This document shows, piece after piece, positions 33,056-44,600 of a stretch of 64,000 nucleotides of DNA. Each line of letters opens with the position of its first letter. Position 1 is the first letter of the stretch. A program made the position numbers and the translations under genes. The stretch comes from Antedon mediterranea (lineage: Eukaryota > Echinodermata > Crinoidea > Comatulida > Antedonidae). Location: the NCBI RefSeq assembly GCF_964355755.1, contig NC_092678.1:16216922-16280921 (forward strand), given 5' to 3'. The notes below the pieces were generated by a model. The model was not told the origin of the DNA and did not search any database. It saw nothing but the letters and a program-made list of their open reading frames with translations.

Positions 33056-36000
33056 ATGCTTCCAAAAGGCAAATTGCCTAAAAGGGGTAAGTTATGTATC
33101 ATTGTGAAAAAATTATCTCTTTCTATTCTAAGTATTTATTCATTTCTATGTTATTGGCACAAAGTTTTAAACTATATACATTTTATAAACATATTTGACA
33201 TTGTCGTTTGCGACAAACATCTGTCATACTATATTTGTACATTACCCTTTTATATCCTACGATTGGGTGAAGTTACAAGGTTAGGTTTAGACAACAGAAG
33301 ATTGACAAATAGCAAGAATGTTGTTAACGTCAGGGAGAAACATGTAACAAGATTTTGTCGTTTACATAGGCCTACTATTTTAAGTCTTGATAACCATTAG
33401 GGCTACTGTACTGCTGTTTATTATTATTAATACATTGTACATATTAAATTAAATCCTCTACACATTTCATGAACTAATGAAAGCCAACGTTATAGTGCAC
33501 AATAACTAAATGATTCAATACGCAATGACTGTATTTAACAGAACACTATACAAACCACATGACTCTGTACACTTTACTATAATAATTCGTACGGAATATT
33601 TTTGGCCAATAAGAACTTTCATGATAGGATTTGAAAACAAAAACATGTGTTACCAGATATAAAGCGTGGTTCCCACTAGCGACGCAACGCAAGGACGTAA
33701 TGCAATGCAAGTGAATTGACCAATCACAAGCGATGGCTTACTCGCTTGTGATTGCTAACTGTCTATAACTTCGCTTGTCATTGGTTAAAACGCTTGCGTT
33801 GCGTTTACGTCCTTGCGTTACGTTCTAGTGGGCACCAAGCTTAAAGTCTGAGGTACGGCGGTCACATAGCCAACATGTAGTTACGTAAAGCGTGGTTCCC
33901 ACTAGCGACGCAACGCAAGGACGTAACGCAACGCAAGTGAATTGACCAATCACAAGCGATGGCTTATTCGCTTGTGATTGCTATCTGTCTATAACTTCGC
34001 TTGTCATTGGTTAAAACGCTTGCGTTGCGTTTACGTCCTTGCGTTACGTTCTAGTGGGAACCAAGCTTTAATGATTGTTTAGCTTAATCGAAACGTCGGG
34101 AGCTAGCAGCTTACCCCAGTTGTTTTCAAAAGTAGGCCTACATACGTGGTATTTTGCGCGATAAGATATCATTATATTGGATATCAGGGCGTAAATCCAC
34201 TGTGGAGATTTAGAGGGTTCATGCCAAGGATTGCGTCTTTCTTTATTTGTTCTTCAGTGTCTGTTTTCTATTTGTATGATATTGAAATAAATCATATTAA
34301 ATGTTCGTCATGAAAACAACTTTCATCGCGGTAAACACTCCTTGACAATTAAACTACCTGTCAGTATGTGTTTTATTATATTATCAAGATATTCCGTAAA
34401 TAAGTGAAAATTCAATTATCATTCCAAAACCAAACATTAAATATAAACATTGCATATGTTTTAATAGTTTCGTTTTTAAAATAAAATTATTTTAAAAATG
34501 TAGTTTTCAACTATGCAAACAATAGGCCTATTATTATTATTAAATTATATACTTGCCCCATAGACTGCAACTAATACAGTATTTGTACTGTATTTGTAAT
34601 TTGTTATTCAATTATTTAATATTGATATACAATTAAATTGCATTTAAATATTTTCTAAACGCCATTACTCTTTGTTTAGGAGATATTAATCCAGGATTTC
34701 ACAAACCACACATTACACACATCGCATTGTTATAGAAATACCTAATAAGCCGTTGATATGGTTATTTAGCGTAGCTTCAAGTATGCGCTGAGACGACCGT
34801 TACTAATAATATTTTAAGGCTTATATGTAGTCAATAGAAATCTTAAAGAACAGTGCGGCTACTAATCGCCGATTGTACAATTGATATACACAAAGTTGTG
34901 CAAACCATATTTTAGGGCCTAACAGATATCCTATATGTCTTCACTTTATTGGCATTAATCAATGTTGAAGTTTGAATGGCGCGGAGTGGAACAGAATGAA
35001 ATTATACCTTAAAAACTCGAAAAAAAAGTCCAAGGTTTTATGGTATAACATGAGCAAAAAGTTACGTTAATATACTAAATAATTGGAAATAATATAAATG
35101 TATTATTTATTAATTGAAAGATTGGAAATTTCAATTTCGTACTTAAAAAGTGTTATCATATAGGCCTACTACTCATTTTCCCATCCATCAACCGGTCGTT
35201 AAAATGGAACGTGCCTAAAAAACATTTTTTTTTCGCAAAATGAACATAATATTTTTGAAAAGATAATACAAGTGTACCGCATCGGTTGAGTGATTTAGGA
35301 TTTAGTAAACGACACTGAGTTTTTATAGAGTGATATTATTACTGATTATCTAAATACTATCCTCATTATAAATAATGTTTTATTTAGTACATATTCAAAG
35401 CAGTCGTATTGTTCTCCAAATCTATTAATGATTTAATTGTTGAAAGGGTATCTGAACACAAATACCTAGGAACTATAGTTATGATAAACTTAAATAGAAC
35501 GCTAATTCAAAATACTTGCTGGCAAAAAGCTTAGAATAATCTTCATGTCGAACTCCAAACGAGATCTTTAAACAAAATAGGCCACGTTATTAGATCTTGC
35601 TTAGATCTACAGACCATCAGCTGTTTTACTTCATTTATTTTTAAATATTTTTAAATATTTAAAATATCAAATTTAAAAACAATATTTGATATTTTAATAT
35701 TGTGAATTGAATTTGATTGATAATATGTAAATGCACTTTTATTTATAACGAATCAAGTAAAATATGATAAAACAGAAATTAATTATTTTATTATAACTGT
35801 ACTTTTTTTTAGATAAAGGACATGACAATATTGTACCCGAGTATAGATGTTTAAAGGTTCCAGTTTCAATTGATCATACGGTGAACACATCCATTCTTGT
35901 AGTAAGAGACTTTTGAAATATATATTTATACTGGGCAACCTCTTCAGTCAAAGACTGGTCTCCCAGAGTGCCAAGTTATGATCACTGGCTGTGATGTACT

Positions 36001-37706
36001 AATAAACCGGGGTAACCCCTACTCGGGCCCCTACTCATCTCGAAAGATGTACTAGGTTCTTTAAAGTGCACACGAGCTAGATGTGTACACTGGACCTACG
36101 GTTTATAGTCCCTATCCAAGAAGACTCGTTCTACCACCAGAACCCCTGCCGATGTTATGGTTACGTAATTACGGTTCCACTGTCTAAACCGCTCGGCCAC
36201 TCACTCACGACGTTATTATCCAAGATCAAACGGTTGCCTTAAAGATGTATTGTTCCCTGAAAAAATTGATTGTTGTTGAATAAGCCATTTTAATGTCACA
36301 TAGGCCTAATAGTTATTCACTTTGACCGAAAATTCGGCCCCAAAAAAAAATGTATTTACCTGAAAAAACTGTAATTTAAAGCAAAAAATAATCAAATTGG
36401 CTGCCAGTCATTTTTTTTTCATTTTATAAGTGAAAACATTATTTTTCGGGGTTTTTTTTCTATGGAAGTGATTAACTTTGTTAAAACTACAAAATGACCT
36501 ATTTAAAGTCAGATTTTATCTTAATTTTTTATGTTTTTAGGGGACAATACATCTTTAATCGATCCTGTCATTAATAACCCCAAACATACAGATAGCATGC
36601 ATGCAGTTACCATATAACTGAAATATACCACAATTCGAATCCTTACTACTGTATGAAATAGACGAGTTGTTTGGAGACAGATTATTCTCCGACTCTGTGT
36701 GCGTCGAGTTATTGCTTCCCACAAACAGTCTTATTTATTTTGTATCTTTTTGAGACCGGAATTGTTCAAGAGATGAGGTGTATATTGCTAGGCCTAGTTC
36801 TTTTCTAACTGGCTATTCCAGAGTGTCTCTTTTACACCAGAGAGATAAAATAATTTATATAAGCTATATTTTCCTCCTTTGATCTCATCAAATAAAAGTA
36901 GAAAAATCGTTTGAGTTTGAGAGAAAAATTTGATTCAGTTGATTTTTATCCCATTTTAGACTAACGGCCTTTTCCAGATCACGCTATCTATCTACCTCTT
37001 TTTCATAACAACCTGTACTGTATAATAATTAATTTTCTAAGGCAATTAATAATTGATGTCAAGTTATGTGTTTACGTTTTCATCATCAGGTCACAAATAG
37101 TTCTATTCCGTCTGTCAGCGACCACACAAAGATGAAAGAAATGCCAAGACAGCATTTTGCTTGGGCCTTGGCGAGTCTATTCTGTTTTCTACCATTCGGA
37201 GTAGCCGCCGTTATTAACTCAAGAAAGGTAACGTATTAGAGAATCATAACATTCCAAACATACATAAAAACGCTAGCTATATTATTGATTCATATCATTA
37301 ACTACTAGTTTGTTTTCATCAAAGTATGACTTGTTTTGTTTTAAATTATGGAAGTCTAAACAACTAGTTATAGGCCTATGCAAAGTTGCACCAGCGAGTA
37401 TACTGCGCGTGGATTTGCTCGAATCCCTCACTCTCTAGTTGATGGAATCAGGGAAGAGTTAAATTACATGATGGAATCTGTTTTTTGTCTCAACTGTGTC
37501 ACTTCTTTTCCTTCACATAGGTTCGTCCATTATTCCAGGAAGGCAAGTACCAGCTGTCGTCTGCTGCATCTCGTAGAGCCAAGGTGTACTCTGTGTTGTC
37601 GACTGTCATCGGTCTGTTAGTCGCAACAATCATCGCTAGTTTACTCTTAATAGATTGCCGTTTTTATGAAGACAACACCACCATTGTTGAACTTCACAAT
37701 ACCTAA
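33056..37706 (+). CDS. CD225/dispanin (IFITM-like) two-pass membrane protein (4 exons, 147 aa)
   Basis: Exons 33056-33086, 35813-35901, 37090-37227 and 37521-37706 give an in-phase 444-bp CDS. The N-terminal 80 residues are polar, presumed cytosolic. The first hydrophobic segment is FAWALASLFCFLPFGVAAVI, then a basic loop (NSRKVRPLFQEGKYQLSSAA, SRRAK), then a second hydrophobic helix VYSVLSTVIGLLVATIIASL. This order, with W, FC.LPFG and the loop pattern Y-x-L-SSAASRRAK, matches the CD225 domain of dispanins and interferon-induced transmembrane proteins. Vertebrate relatives sit in endosomal or plasma membranes and include membrane-fusion inhibitors; whether this one does so is unknown. The short C-terminus contains an NTT sequon. 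The ATG at 33056 was chosen because it directly precedes the donor with good exon 1 phase; an upstream GTG-opened extension is unlikely to be real. A candidate poly(A) signal ATTAAA lies at 37716-37721. Confidence 0.78.
33662..33842. mobile_element. MITE family B copy
   Basis: A foldback of 181 bp starting AAGCGTGGTTCCCACTAGCG and ending CTAGTGGGCACCAAGCTT. It contains the inner hairpin CAATCACAAGCGA...TCGCTTGTGATTG. Intron 1 of the CD225 gene. Confidence 0.87.
33888..34068. mobile_element. MITE family B copy with TA duplication
   Basis: 181 bp, nearly identical to the copy 45 bp to its left. Flanking TA on both sides (ACGTA|AAGCG and AGCTT|TAATG). Intron 1 of the CD225 gene. Confidence 0.9.
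34069..35812. other. Rest of CD225 intron 1
   Basis: AT-rich intronic sequence; I see no exon, RNA gene or well-defined repeat in it. Confidence 0.4.
35917..36213 (-). mobile_element. tRNA-derived SINE, copy 2
   Basis: The minus-strand head GTGAGTGAGTGGCCGAGCGG with B-box-like GGGGTTC is followed by the same body as copies 1 and 3. The 3' end matches TACCCAGTATAAATATA of copy 3. It lies just after CD225 exon 2. Part of the region between the A and B boxes is deleted. Confidence 0.8.
36241..36556. mobile_element. MITE family C copy (GATGTATTGTCCC ends)
   Basis: The left end AAGATGTATTGTTCCCTGAA and the right end GGGGACAATACATCTTTAA are inverted. The body shares TTTACCTGAAAAAACTGTAA and TTCTATGGAAGTGATTAAC with the copy at 43986-44330. 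Confidence 0.82.
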
Positions 37707-37715
37707 ATTTTTGTG

Positions 37716-37721
37716 ATTAAA
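37716..37721 (+). promoter_or_regulatory. Candidate poly(A) signal of the CD225 gene
   Basis: ATTAAA ten bases after the stop codon; close, but the only match immediately downstream. Confidence 0.35.
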
Positions 37722-37833
37722 ATTAGATCTGCATGCATGTGTCTAATGTATAGGCTTTGTTGTCAGTTGTCAGTAATTGGTTAGATGTCTCGTAATACTA
37801 TAACTAGGCCGCACACACACATAAAAAGTAATT

Positions 37834-37915
37834 CTCTCCCGTAGGACTCGAACCAACAAAATGAAAAGTCTGATGGCCTAATAAGTATTTAGTACACCAC
37901 GGCGCATGTATGGAA
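37834..37915 (-). repeat. tRNA-like sequence (pseudo-tRNA)
   Basis: The minus strand has a perfect B-box GGTTCGAGTCC with a short T stem and a recognisable tRNA length, but the A-box region and acceptor pairing are poor. Treated as a tRNA pseudogene or SINE head. Confidence 0.4.
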
Positions 37916-38698
37916 TATACATTTGACCAAACTTTCTCACACACAATCTACTTCGCAAACAGTTATTCAAAATAAATATCGTGGATTTGATTTTAAATTA
38001 TATAAAAAAAAGCATTCCCAACATACACTCAAACTTCAGTATGCAAACCTAGCAACCTGCGAGTGTGGCATGTTTCTAAAAATTAATTTGGAAAACTTAA
38101 ACTATTCTCATCATAGTGCCAAACAATTTTCCTCAAATTTAAGTTACGTTCTTGTGTTCCTAAACAAATTGTCTTTAATTTTTAATGTTAAGGTCTTTAA
38201 AGGTTATTTTTATTGTATAGCTCGAAACTGACGACATAAACCATCCTCAACTTTAATTAAAGAATGTTTCTTAAATGTTTGGAATTACACAATGAATTTT
38301 CTAATAAGTTGCATAGATCTTGATTGATATAGTTATATTGTGTTATTGTGTTATTGTTGACTCTTTGAACGACAGAAAGGTGATTTTATAACACGTCTTT
38401 GTGTTTATTTATTAGATCACGAAAAGAAATTGAAGACCAACTAAAACTTTCTGACAAATACATTCAATAGTAGCTATTCTTACATTTGACATGCCAAAAG
38501 CTATTTTCTATCAGCACCGAACTGTAAAAATAACTAAAATGACTTGTTTAGTTAAATTTACTTTTTTTATCTATGAATTGGAAATCAAGATGAAATATAC
38601 AGAATAAGATAGAGGGCGATGTTTTTTGTTTTCAGCACGTTTACACGCTCGAGATTTTTTAGTTCTTTTCGTTTTTTTACGATCGCCGAGTACACATC

Positions 38699-41600
38699 AT
38701 GTCATCAAGAGAAGGTAAAACACACATAAATTAGTGTTAGTTGTTATTAAATTCTCTTTATTATGAAAATTAATGTAATGAATTCAAGTGTACGGTTTAT
38801 TTATTATCGACTAGACCTAGCCTATAGGCCTAGCTAGGCATATTTACTAGTAACTAGGCTAGGCTAGTAGTACTCTATACATGCAGTAGAGGCATCGGCC
38901 CCCGCGAACCTGTGGCGAATCCGGCCATGTAGGATAGGCTAGGCCTAGCCTAGTAGATTACAGTAGTAATAGAGAAGTCTTGGTCGACTACATTAGTATT
39001 ATTCAGTTTAGTCTAAGTAACTAAACTTAATTATAGAATATTAAAAATTGTGATCCGATAATTGTTCCAATATATTACTCAATCATTTTATTTTTTATTA
39101 GGCCTAGCCTAGGCCTTATTTATAGGGTGTCAGATGAAATCGGTCGCGATAAAATCAACTTCCGGTATTTTGTATGGCGCGCCGCTAGAGCTATACTTTT
39201 GATTATATCGGTCGCGTTTGAAATCGGTCGCGCTATTTTGTATGGATCGGGCTGGATGCGATGCATTTTTCGTTTATATAGATTTAATTGATATTTTTTA
39301 GGAACTAGATTATTTATGTGGATATTTTTTACTTGGTTAATAAATATTTATTATCAATCATTAGGCCTAAATTAATTTTTTTTTTTTGTATTTCACAGGT
39401 CTCGGAGAAGGACTTTCTTTTCAAAATGGCCATTTCTAAACACGTTTAAATATTATATTAGGCATATAATAATTTACCTCTATTTATATGTACTGTAATT
39501 AATATATTATATAGAGAATATACGTCTGTCGTGTCTTTTATTATGCAAACAATTAGGCCTACGTATGGTTTTAGGATATTAATGAAATACAGTATATAGA
39601 TAATAGGCCTACCGTATATTTCGGTGTATAAGTCGCACTTTTGACACGCAAATTTGACCTCTAAATTAAGGGTGCGTCTTATACACCGAACATAAATGCC
39701 TCACCACACAGATTGTACATATTGGCCTATCGTCACCTCGTTTGCTAGGCCTGAGTAGGCTAGGCCTAGCTACAGTATACTAACGTAACGGCAACCTGCT
39801 TCTGCCTAGTTTTCAAGGCATTTTAGCATGATGTTAATATTATACTAAATATGATGAAAAGATTTGTTCATTATGGAGCGGTTTTAGGCACTCCGATAAA
39901 TTTCATTTGTAAACGTTTACGTACGATCGATTGGAATAGTATTTATTTATAGTTATACGCACGATCGCCGACCGCCGTACCCCTAGCGCAAGCCCTTCTT
40001 GTGGGCGGCCACATGGTGAACAGTATTCGACTAGTATATTCTCCAGGTGATTATAGGATGGACCTAGCGTACACACTTCTCGGATACATAGAATACGATT
40101 GTCCGTGAAAACGTGCGCCCTCTCGAAATGATCGAGCGAGGCTAGCCTACACACGTACATCGTGTTACACACACGGTCATGCACTCGATGTTGTTGCAGG
40201 TGCAAACTAATGAACAACAAGTTAGAAAGAACTTGTTGAGGCTGGGCACGGCCGAGCCTAGCTAGGTAAGAAAAAACCTATTTAAAGGACGCCATTGTAG
40301 ATATAACAAAATATATTATTACAATAATATTGATTACAATTTAAAAAAAACATTGTTTTGATGAAATATAAGGTGCGTCTTATACATCGACGATATAAAA
40401 AATACCGATATTTTACTCTCAGTTAGGGGTGCGTCTTATACACAGGTGCGACTTATACACCGAAATATACGGTATGCCGTTATAAATCAATCTACCGGCC
40501 TACAGAGGACTATAATGTACAATGATAGATGTGCGAATAATTGATTGATTGAAATTTATATTTATACTGGGTAACCTCTTCAGTCAAAAACTGGTCTCCC
40601 AGAAGGCCCAGTTGGTGATCAGTGGCTGTGATGTAGGCCTACTAATACACCGGGGTAACCCCCTACTCGTCTCGAAAGATGTACTAGGTTCTTTAAAGTG
40701 CACACGAGCTAGATGTGTACACTGGACCTACGGTTTATAGTCCTTATCCGAGAAGACTCGTTCTACCACCAGCAGAACCATGGAGTGAGTGAGCCTCGAA
40801 CCCCTGCCGATATTATGGCTACGTAATTACGGTTCCACTGTCTTCTTAACCGCTCGGCCACTCACTCACATAATAATGTATGGATATTATGTGGACACGA
40901 TTCTCAATTGAGAATCGTGTCCACATTATCCATACATTATTATGTGAGTGAGTGGCCGCAAAGAGGTAATCTGCACTCATATTTAACATTTAGATTTACG
41001 AACGACGTATGAATGCGAGACACTGAGTTGCACTTACTTAATTATTTACATTAAATGATTATTATAAATGAAGAAATAAAAGATATTCAAATTAAAATCT
41101 ATAGTATCGCCGACGATATATACGTAAATTCGTATTTTTCATACTGTCAAATTATAGAAAAAGTGCTTTATTCGGAATTATTATGGATAAGCAAGCCTGT
41201 GAGCTACAGCGATTTAATTGCTTTTGTTTTCCTTGCCTCCTTATATTTCCACGTGTCTTGATTTGGTTACCTATGTTTTAAATGTATTTCGATTTTAAAG
41301 GCTAAATACAGAATGAATGAATGAACATGATCTCATAATCGCGTCGAGCATCTATAGCTCATTGGATCGTTTCACAAAAACACGTGCAGGAGGCCTATAG
41401 ACGTTTCAAACATGGTTATTAGTAATAGACGTCATCTTTACTTCGCCATGGACAACGATCGTACGTGTTTTGTCCATGATTTGACACACTAAACAAGTGC
41501 GTGTTTTTTAAAAAGGGGAAATCCCGTCAGCAAAATAACGTATTGTTAGAGGAAACAGCTGCACGATCATAGAAGGCGCATCTCCAATATGGCTTATTCG

Positions 41601-44600
41601 GGGGTTTATTTCAGTAACTCGTCTTTTAACCATCCGCATATAATGATCATTTTACTAAAAACTATTTTAAACATTAGAGATAAAAGTATACACGTGATTT
41701 GCCTCAACAATAATCATTATACACTTAATATTATCCAACATAACGGATAGAAATAAAATAGAAATAAAAATAAGGTGATCGAATTGTATGTTGTTAACGA
41801 CATGGATATGATATAATCTGCCACAGTATGCATAAGTAAAATGGATACGCTGGCCTTATGGGCTATATTGTAAAAATTATTGTTTTTAAATAAATTGTTC
41901 TCTTACGTAATTGTTTGCATAATAAAAGACACGACAGACGTATATTCTCTACATAATATATTAATTACAGTACATATAAATAGAGGTAAATTATGATATC
42001 TAATATAACATTATGCCTAATATAATATTTAAACGTGTTTAGAAATGGCCATTTTGAAAAGACACAGTCCTTCTCCGAGACCTGTGAAATACAAAAAAAA
42101 ATAAATTAATTTAATGATTGATAATAAATATTTATTAACCAAGTAAAAAATATCCACATAAATAATCTAGTTACTACAAAATATCAATTAAATCTACATA
42201 AACGAAAAATGTATATCCCGCTCTAGCATGCATCCCGCTCGATCCATACAAAATAGCGCGACCGATTTCAAACGCGACCGATTTCAAACGTGACCGATAT
42301 AATCAAAAGTATAGCTCTAGCGGCGCGCCATACCAAATACCGGAAGTTGATTTTATCGCGACCGATTTCAAACGCGACCGATTTCAGACGCGACCGATTT
42401 CATCGTAAACCATTTATAGTAGCCTATTATAGGCCTAGTCCTTTTCTATGCCTAATTTAAACAATTTTTTTGTGCATAAATCATCAACAACCCATTATTA
42501 TTCTTCTTTCTATCCATAATTTGTGATCATTTTTCCACTAAATAAATATATTCATCAATTTGTCAACCACAGTTTATAGTTAAGTGATGCAATAAATAAA
42601 GGGGGCTTTGTAACTACAGTACTCTCTCTAGTCACTAGTGGAATAGTCTCCTGTCTGATGTGGTTAATTGAAACATTCCATGGAAATTTATTATTTTGTT
42701 CTTTCTCCAACAATAACTTTTTCCAACAATCACTTTTTCCAACAATCACTTTCTCCAACAATCACTTTCTCCAACAATCACTTTCTACAACAATCACTTT
42801 CTCCAACAATCACTTTCTCCAACAATCACTTTCTCCAACAATCACTTTCTCCAACAATCACTTTTCCCAACAATCACTTTTCCCAACAATCACTTTTTCC
42901 AACAATCACTTTCTCCAACAATCACTTTCTCCAACAATCACTTTCTCCAACAATCACTTTCTCCAACAATCATTTTCTCCAACAATCATTTTCTCCAACA
43001 ATCACTTTTCCCAACAATCACTTTTTCCAATATGCCTGTCTTTATACATTATTAATCATGTGAAAAGAATACACGATATTTTTAATATCCTTTCTTCCAC
43101 CTTTTGCATCATGTTTTAGTATTTACCGTGGATATGACATGATTAAATACACAAATACTAATTACTAAAGAAATTAAGCTCCAAAAAGTTTAGATTTTTA
43201 CAATTTCATATGTTTAGTTCCATGATTTTAGTAAAATGATTGTTATGTTAGATATACTTCACTTGAAATTTTGGACCTGACAGTAAACACCACTGATTGT
43301 TAAAATGAGCACAATATAATCATGTGAAGAGAATACACGATATTTTTAACGTCCTTCCACTCCACCTTTTGCATTATGTTGAAAAAACGACAGGAACAAC
43401 GATCTTCTTTACTATCTAATCTTACTTATTGAGTTTCTGCGGTGCTGACATCACGACGGTAGGTGGTGCTGCGTGGTTGCTAGCCAATCAAAAAATGCGT
43501 TCAATCTGCCTGAATGACTCATCAGGTCACCAATGGTTTGGAATAGGCTTATGGAAGTAGTCATTTTAAAACGTAATAATTTTTAATAAAAACAAACTAA
43601 ATTTTCAAAAGATTACTAAATACAGTATTTTTTTAATGATCTATTTATTCTTCAACTACAGTTTAAGTTTAAAAAAATCAAGCTAAGATACATAATTTGA
43701 TAGAAATACAGATCTATACAGTTTATCAACATAGTAGCGTTGAATGCATGTTTTGGTTGGCTAGCAACCATGCAGCGCCACCTACCATCGTGACGTCAGT
43801 AGTCAACATTTCAACTGTCCTAAAACAAACTGTAGAAATGTTCTTTTTAAATTGTAAATATATTTGTTATTTGTTTTACAGGAGGCAAGAAAAAGCCATT
43901 AAAGGCACCAAAAAAACAGCAACTGCAATTAGATGACGTATGTAACAATTTTATTCACTAAATCACACTGAAAGGAGATTTTAAAGAATATATGTATTGT
44001 CCCCCTGAAAAATAATTTTTCAAATTTTGTTTGTTGAATATGCCATTTTAATGTTACATAATAGTTATCCAATTTGACCAAAAATTGTACGTAAACAACA
44101 TTTATTTACCTGAAAAAACTGTAATTTAAAGCAAAAAATGGTCAATTGACTGCCAGCCAATGAATTTTTGGTCGAATTTAACTATTTATTATGTTATTTT
44201 ATAAGTGTTTTGGGGTTTTTTTTCTATGGAAGTGATTAACCTTATTAAAACTAGAAAATAACCTAATCAAAGTGTGATTTAATTACTGTAATCTTAATTT
44301 TTCATGTTTTTGGGGGACAATACATCTTTAACTACTAATTATTTCACTTAATTCAATCATACCTCTCAACTCTCCTGATAATGACGAGAGTCTCCCGATA
44401 TTTCCAGTCATCTTCTAGTCTCCTGATAAAAATGCAATTTCTCCCCCAATATTTTGGATAAACCAAAAAGTTTCCCAATATGTAAATTTATAATTTCTAC
44501 TAATCTAGATATTGATAAGAGAATAAAAACATACTAATTAGTCCGTAAGATGTTTATATTCATGTGTTATAACTCAGTGATATGAGTTGGCACTCCTGAC

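Larger units (their letters stand above)
39126..42411. mobile_element. TU-like foldback transposon 1 (3.3 kb) with ATTTATAG target duplication
   Basis: Left end GGTGTCAGATGAAATCGGTC, right end CGACCGATTTCATCGTAAACC, flanked by ATTTATAG at 39118-39125 and 42412-42419. The arms are inverted repeats of over 400 bp (39126-39558 and about 41903-42411). Their outer part consists of repeated TGAAATCGGTCGCG motifs. The middle contains nested elements (39610-40474, the SINE at 40549, a palindrome) and no transposase. It sits in intron 1 of TMA7. The structure resembles sea-urchin TU foldback elements (long inverted arms with short outer tandem repeats, 8-bp duplication). Confidence 0.88.

Noticed and set aside
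37923-38231. 102-residue plus-strand frame between CD225 and TMA7
   Set aside because: No family features, lies in AT-rich intergenic DNA and its start is not an ATG in good context.
42658-43119. Overlapping long frames rich in FSNNHF/LQQSL repeats
   Set aside because: They are translations of the 16-bp minisatellite, open in several frames at once, not a protein.
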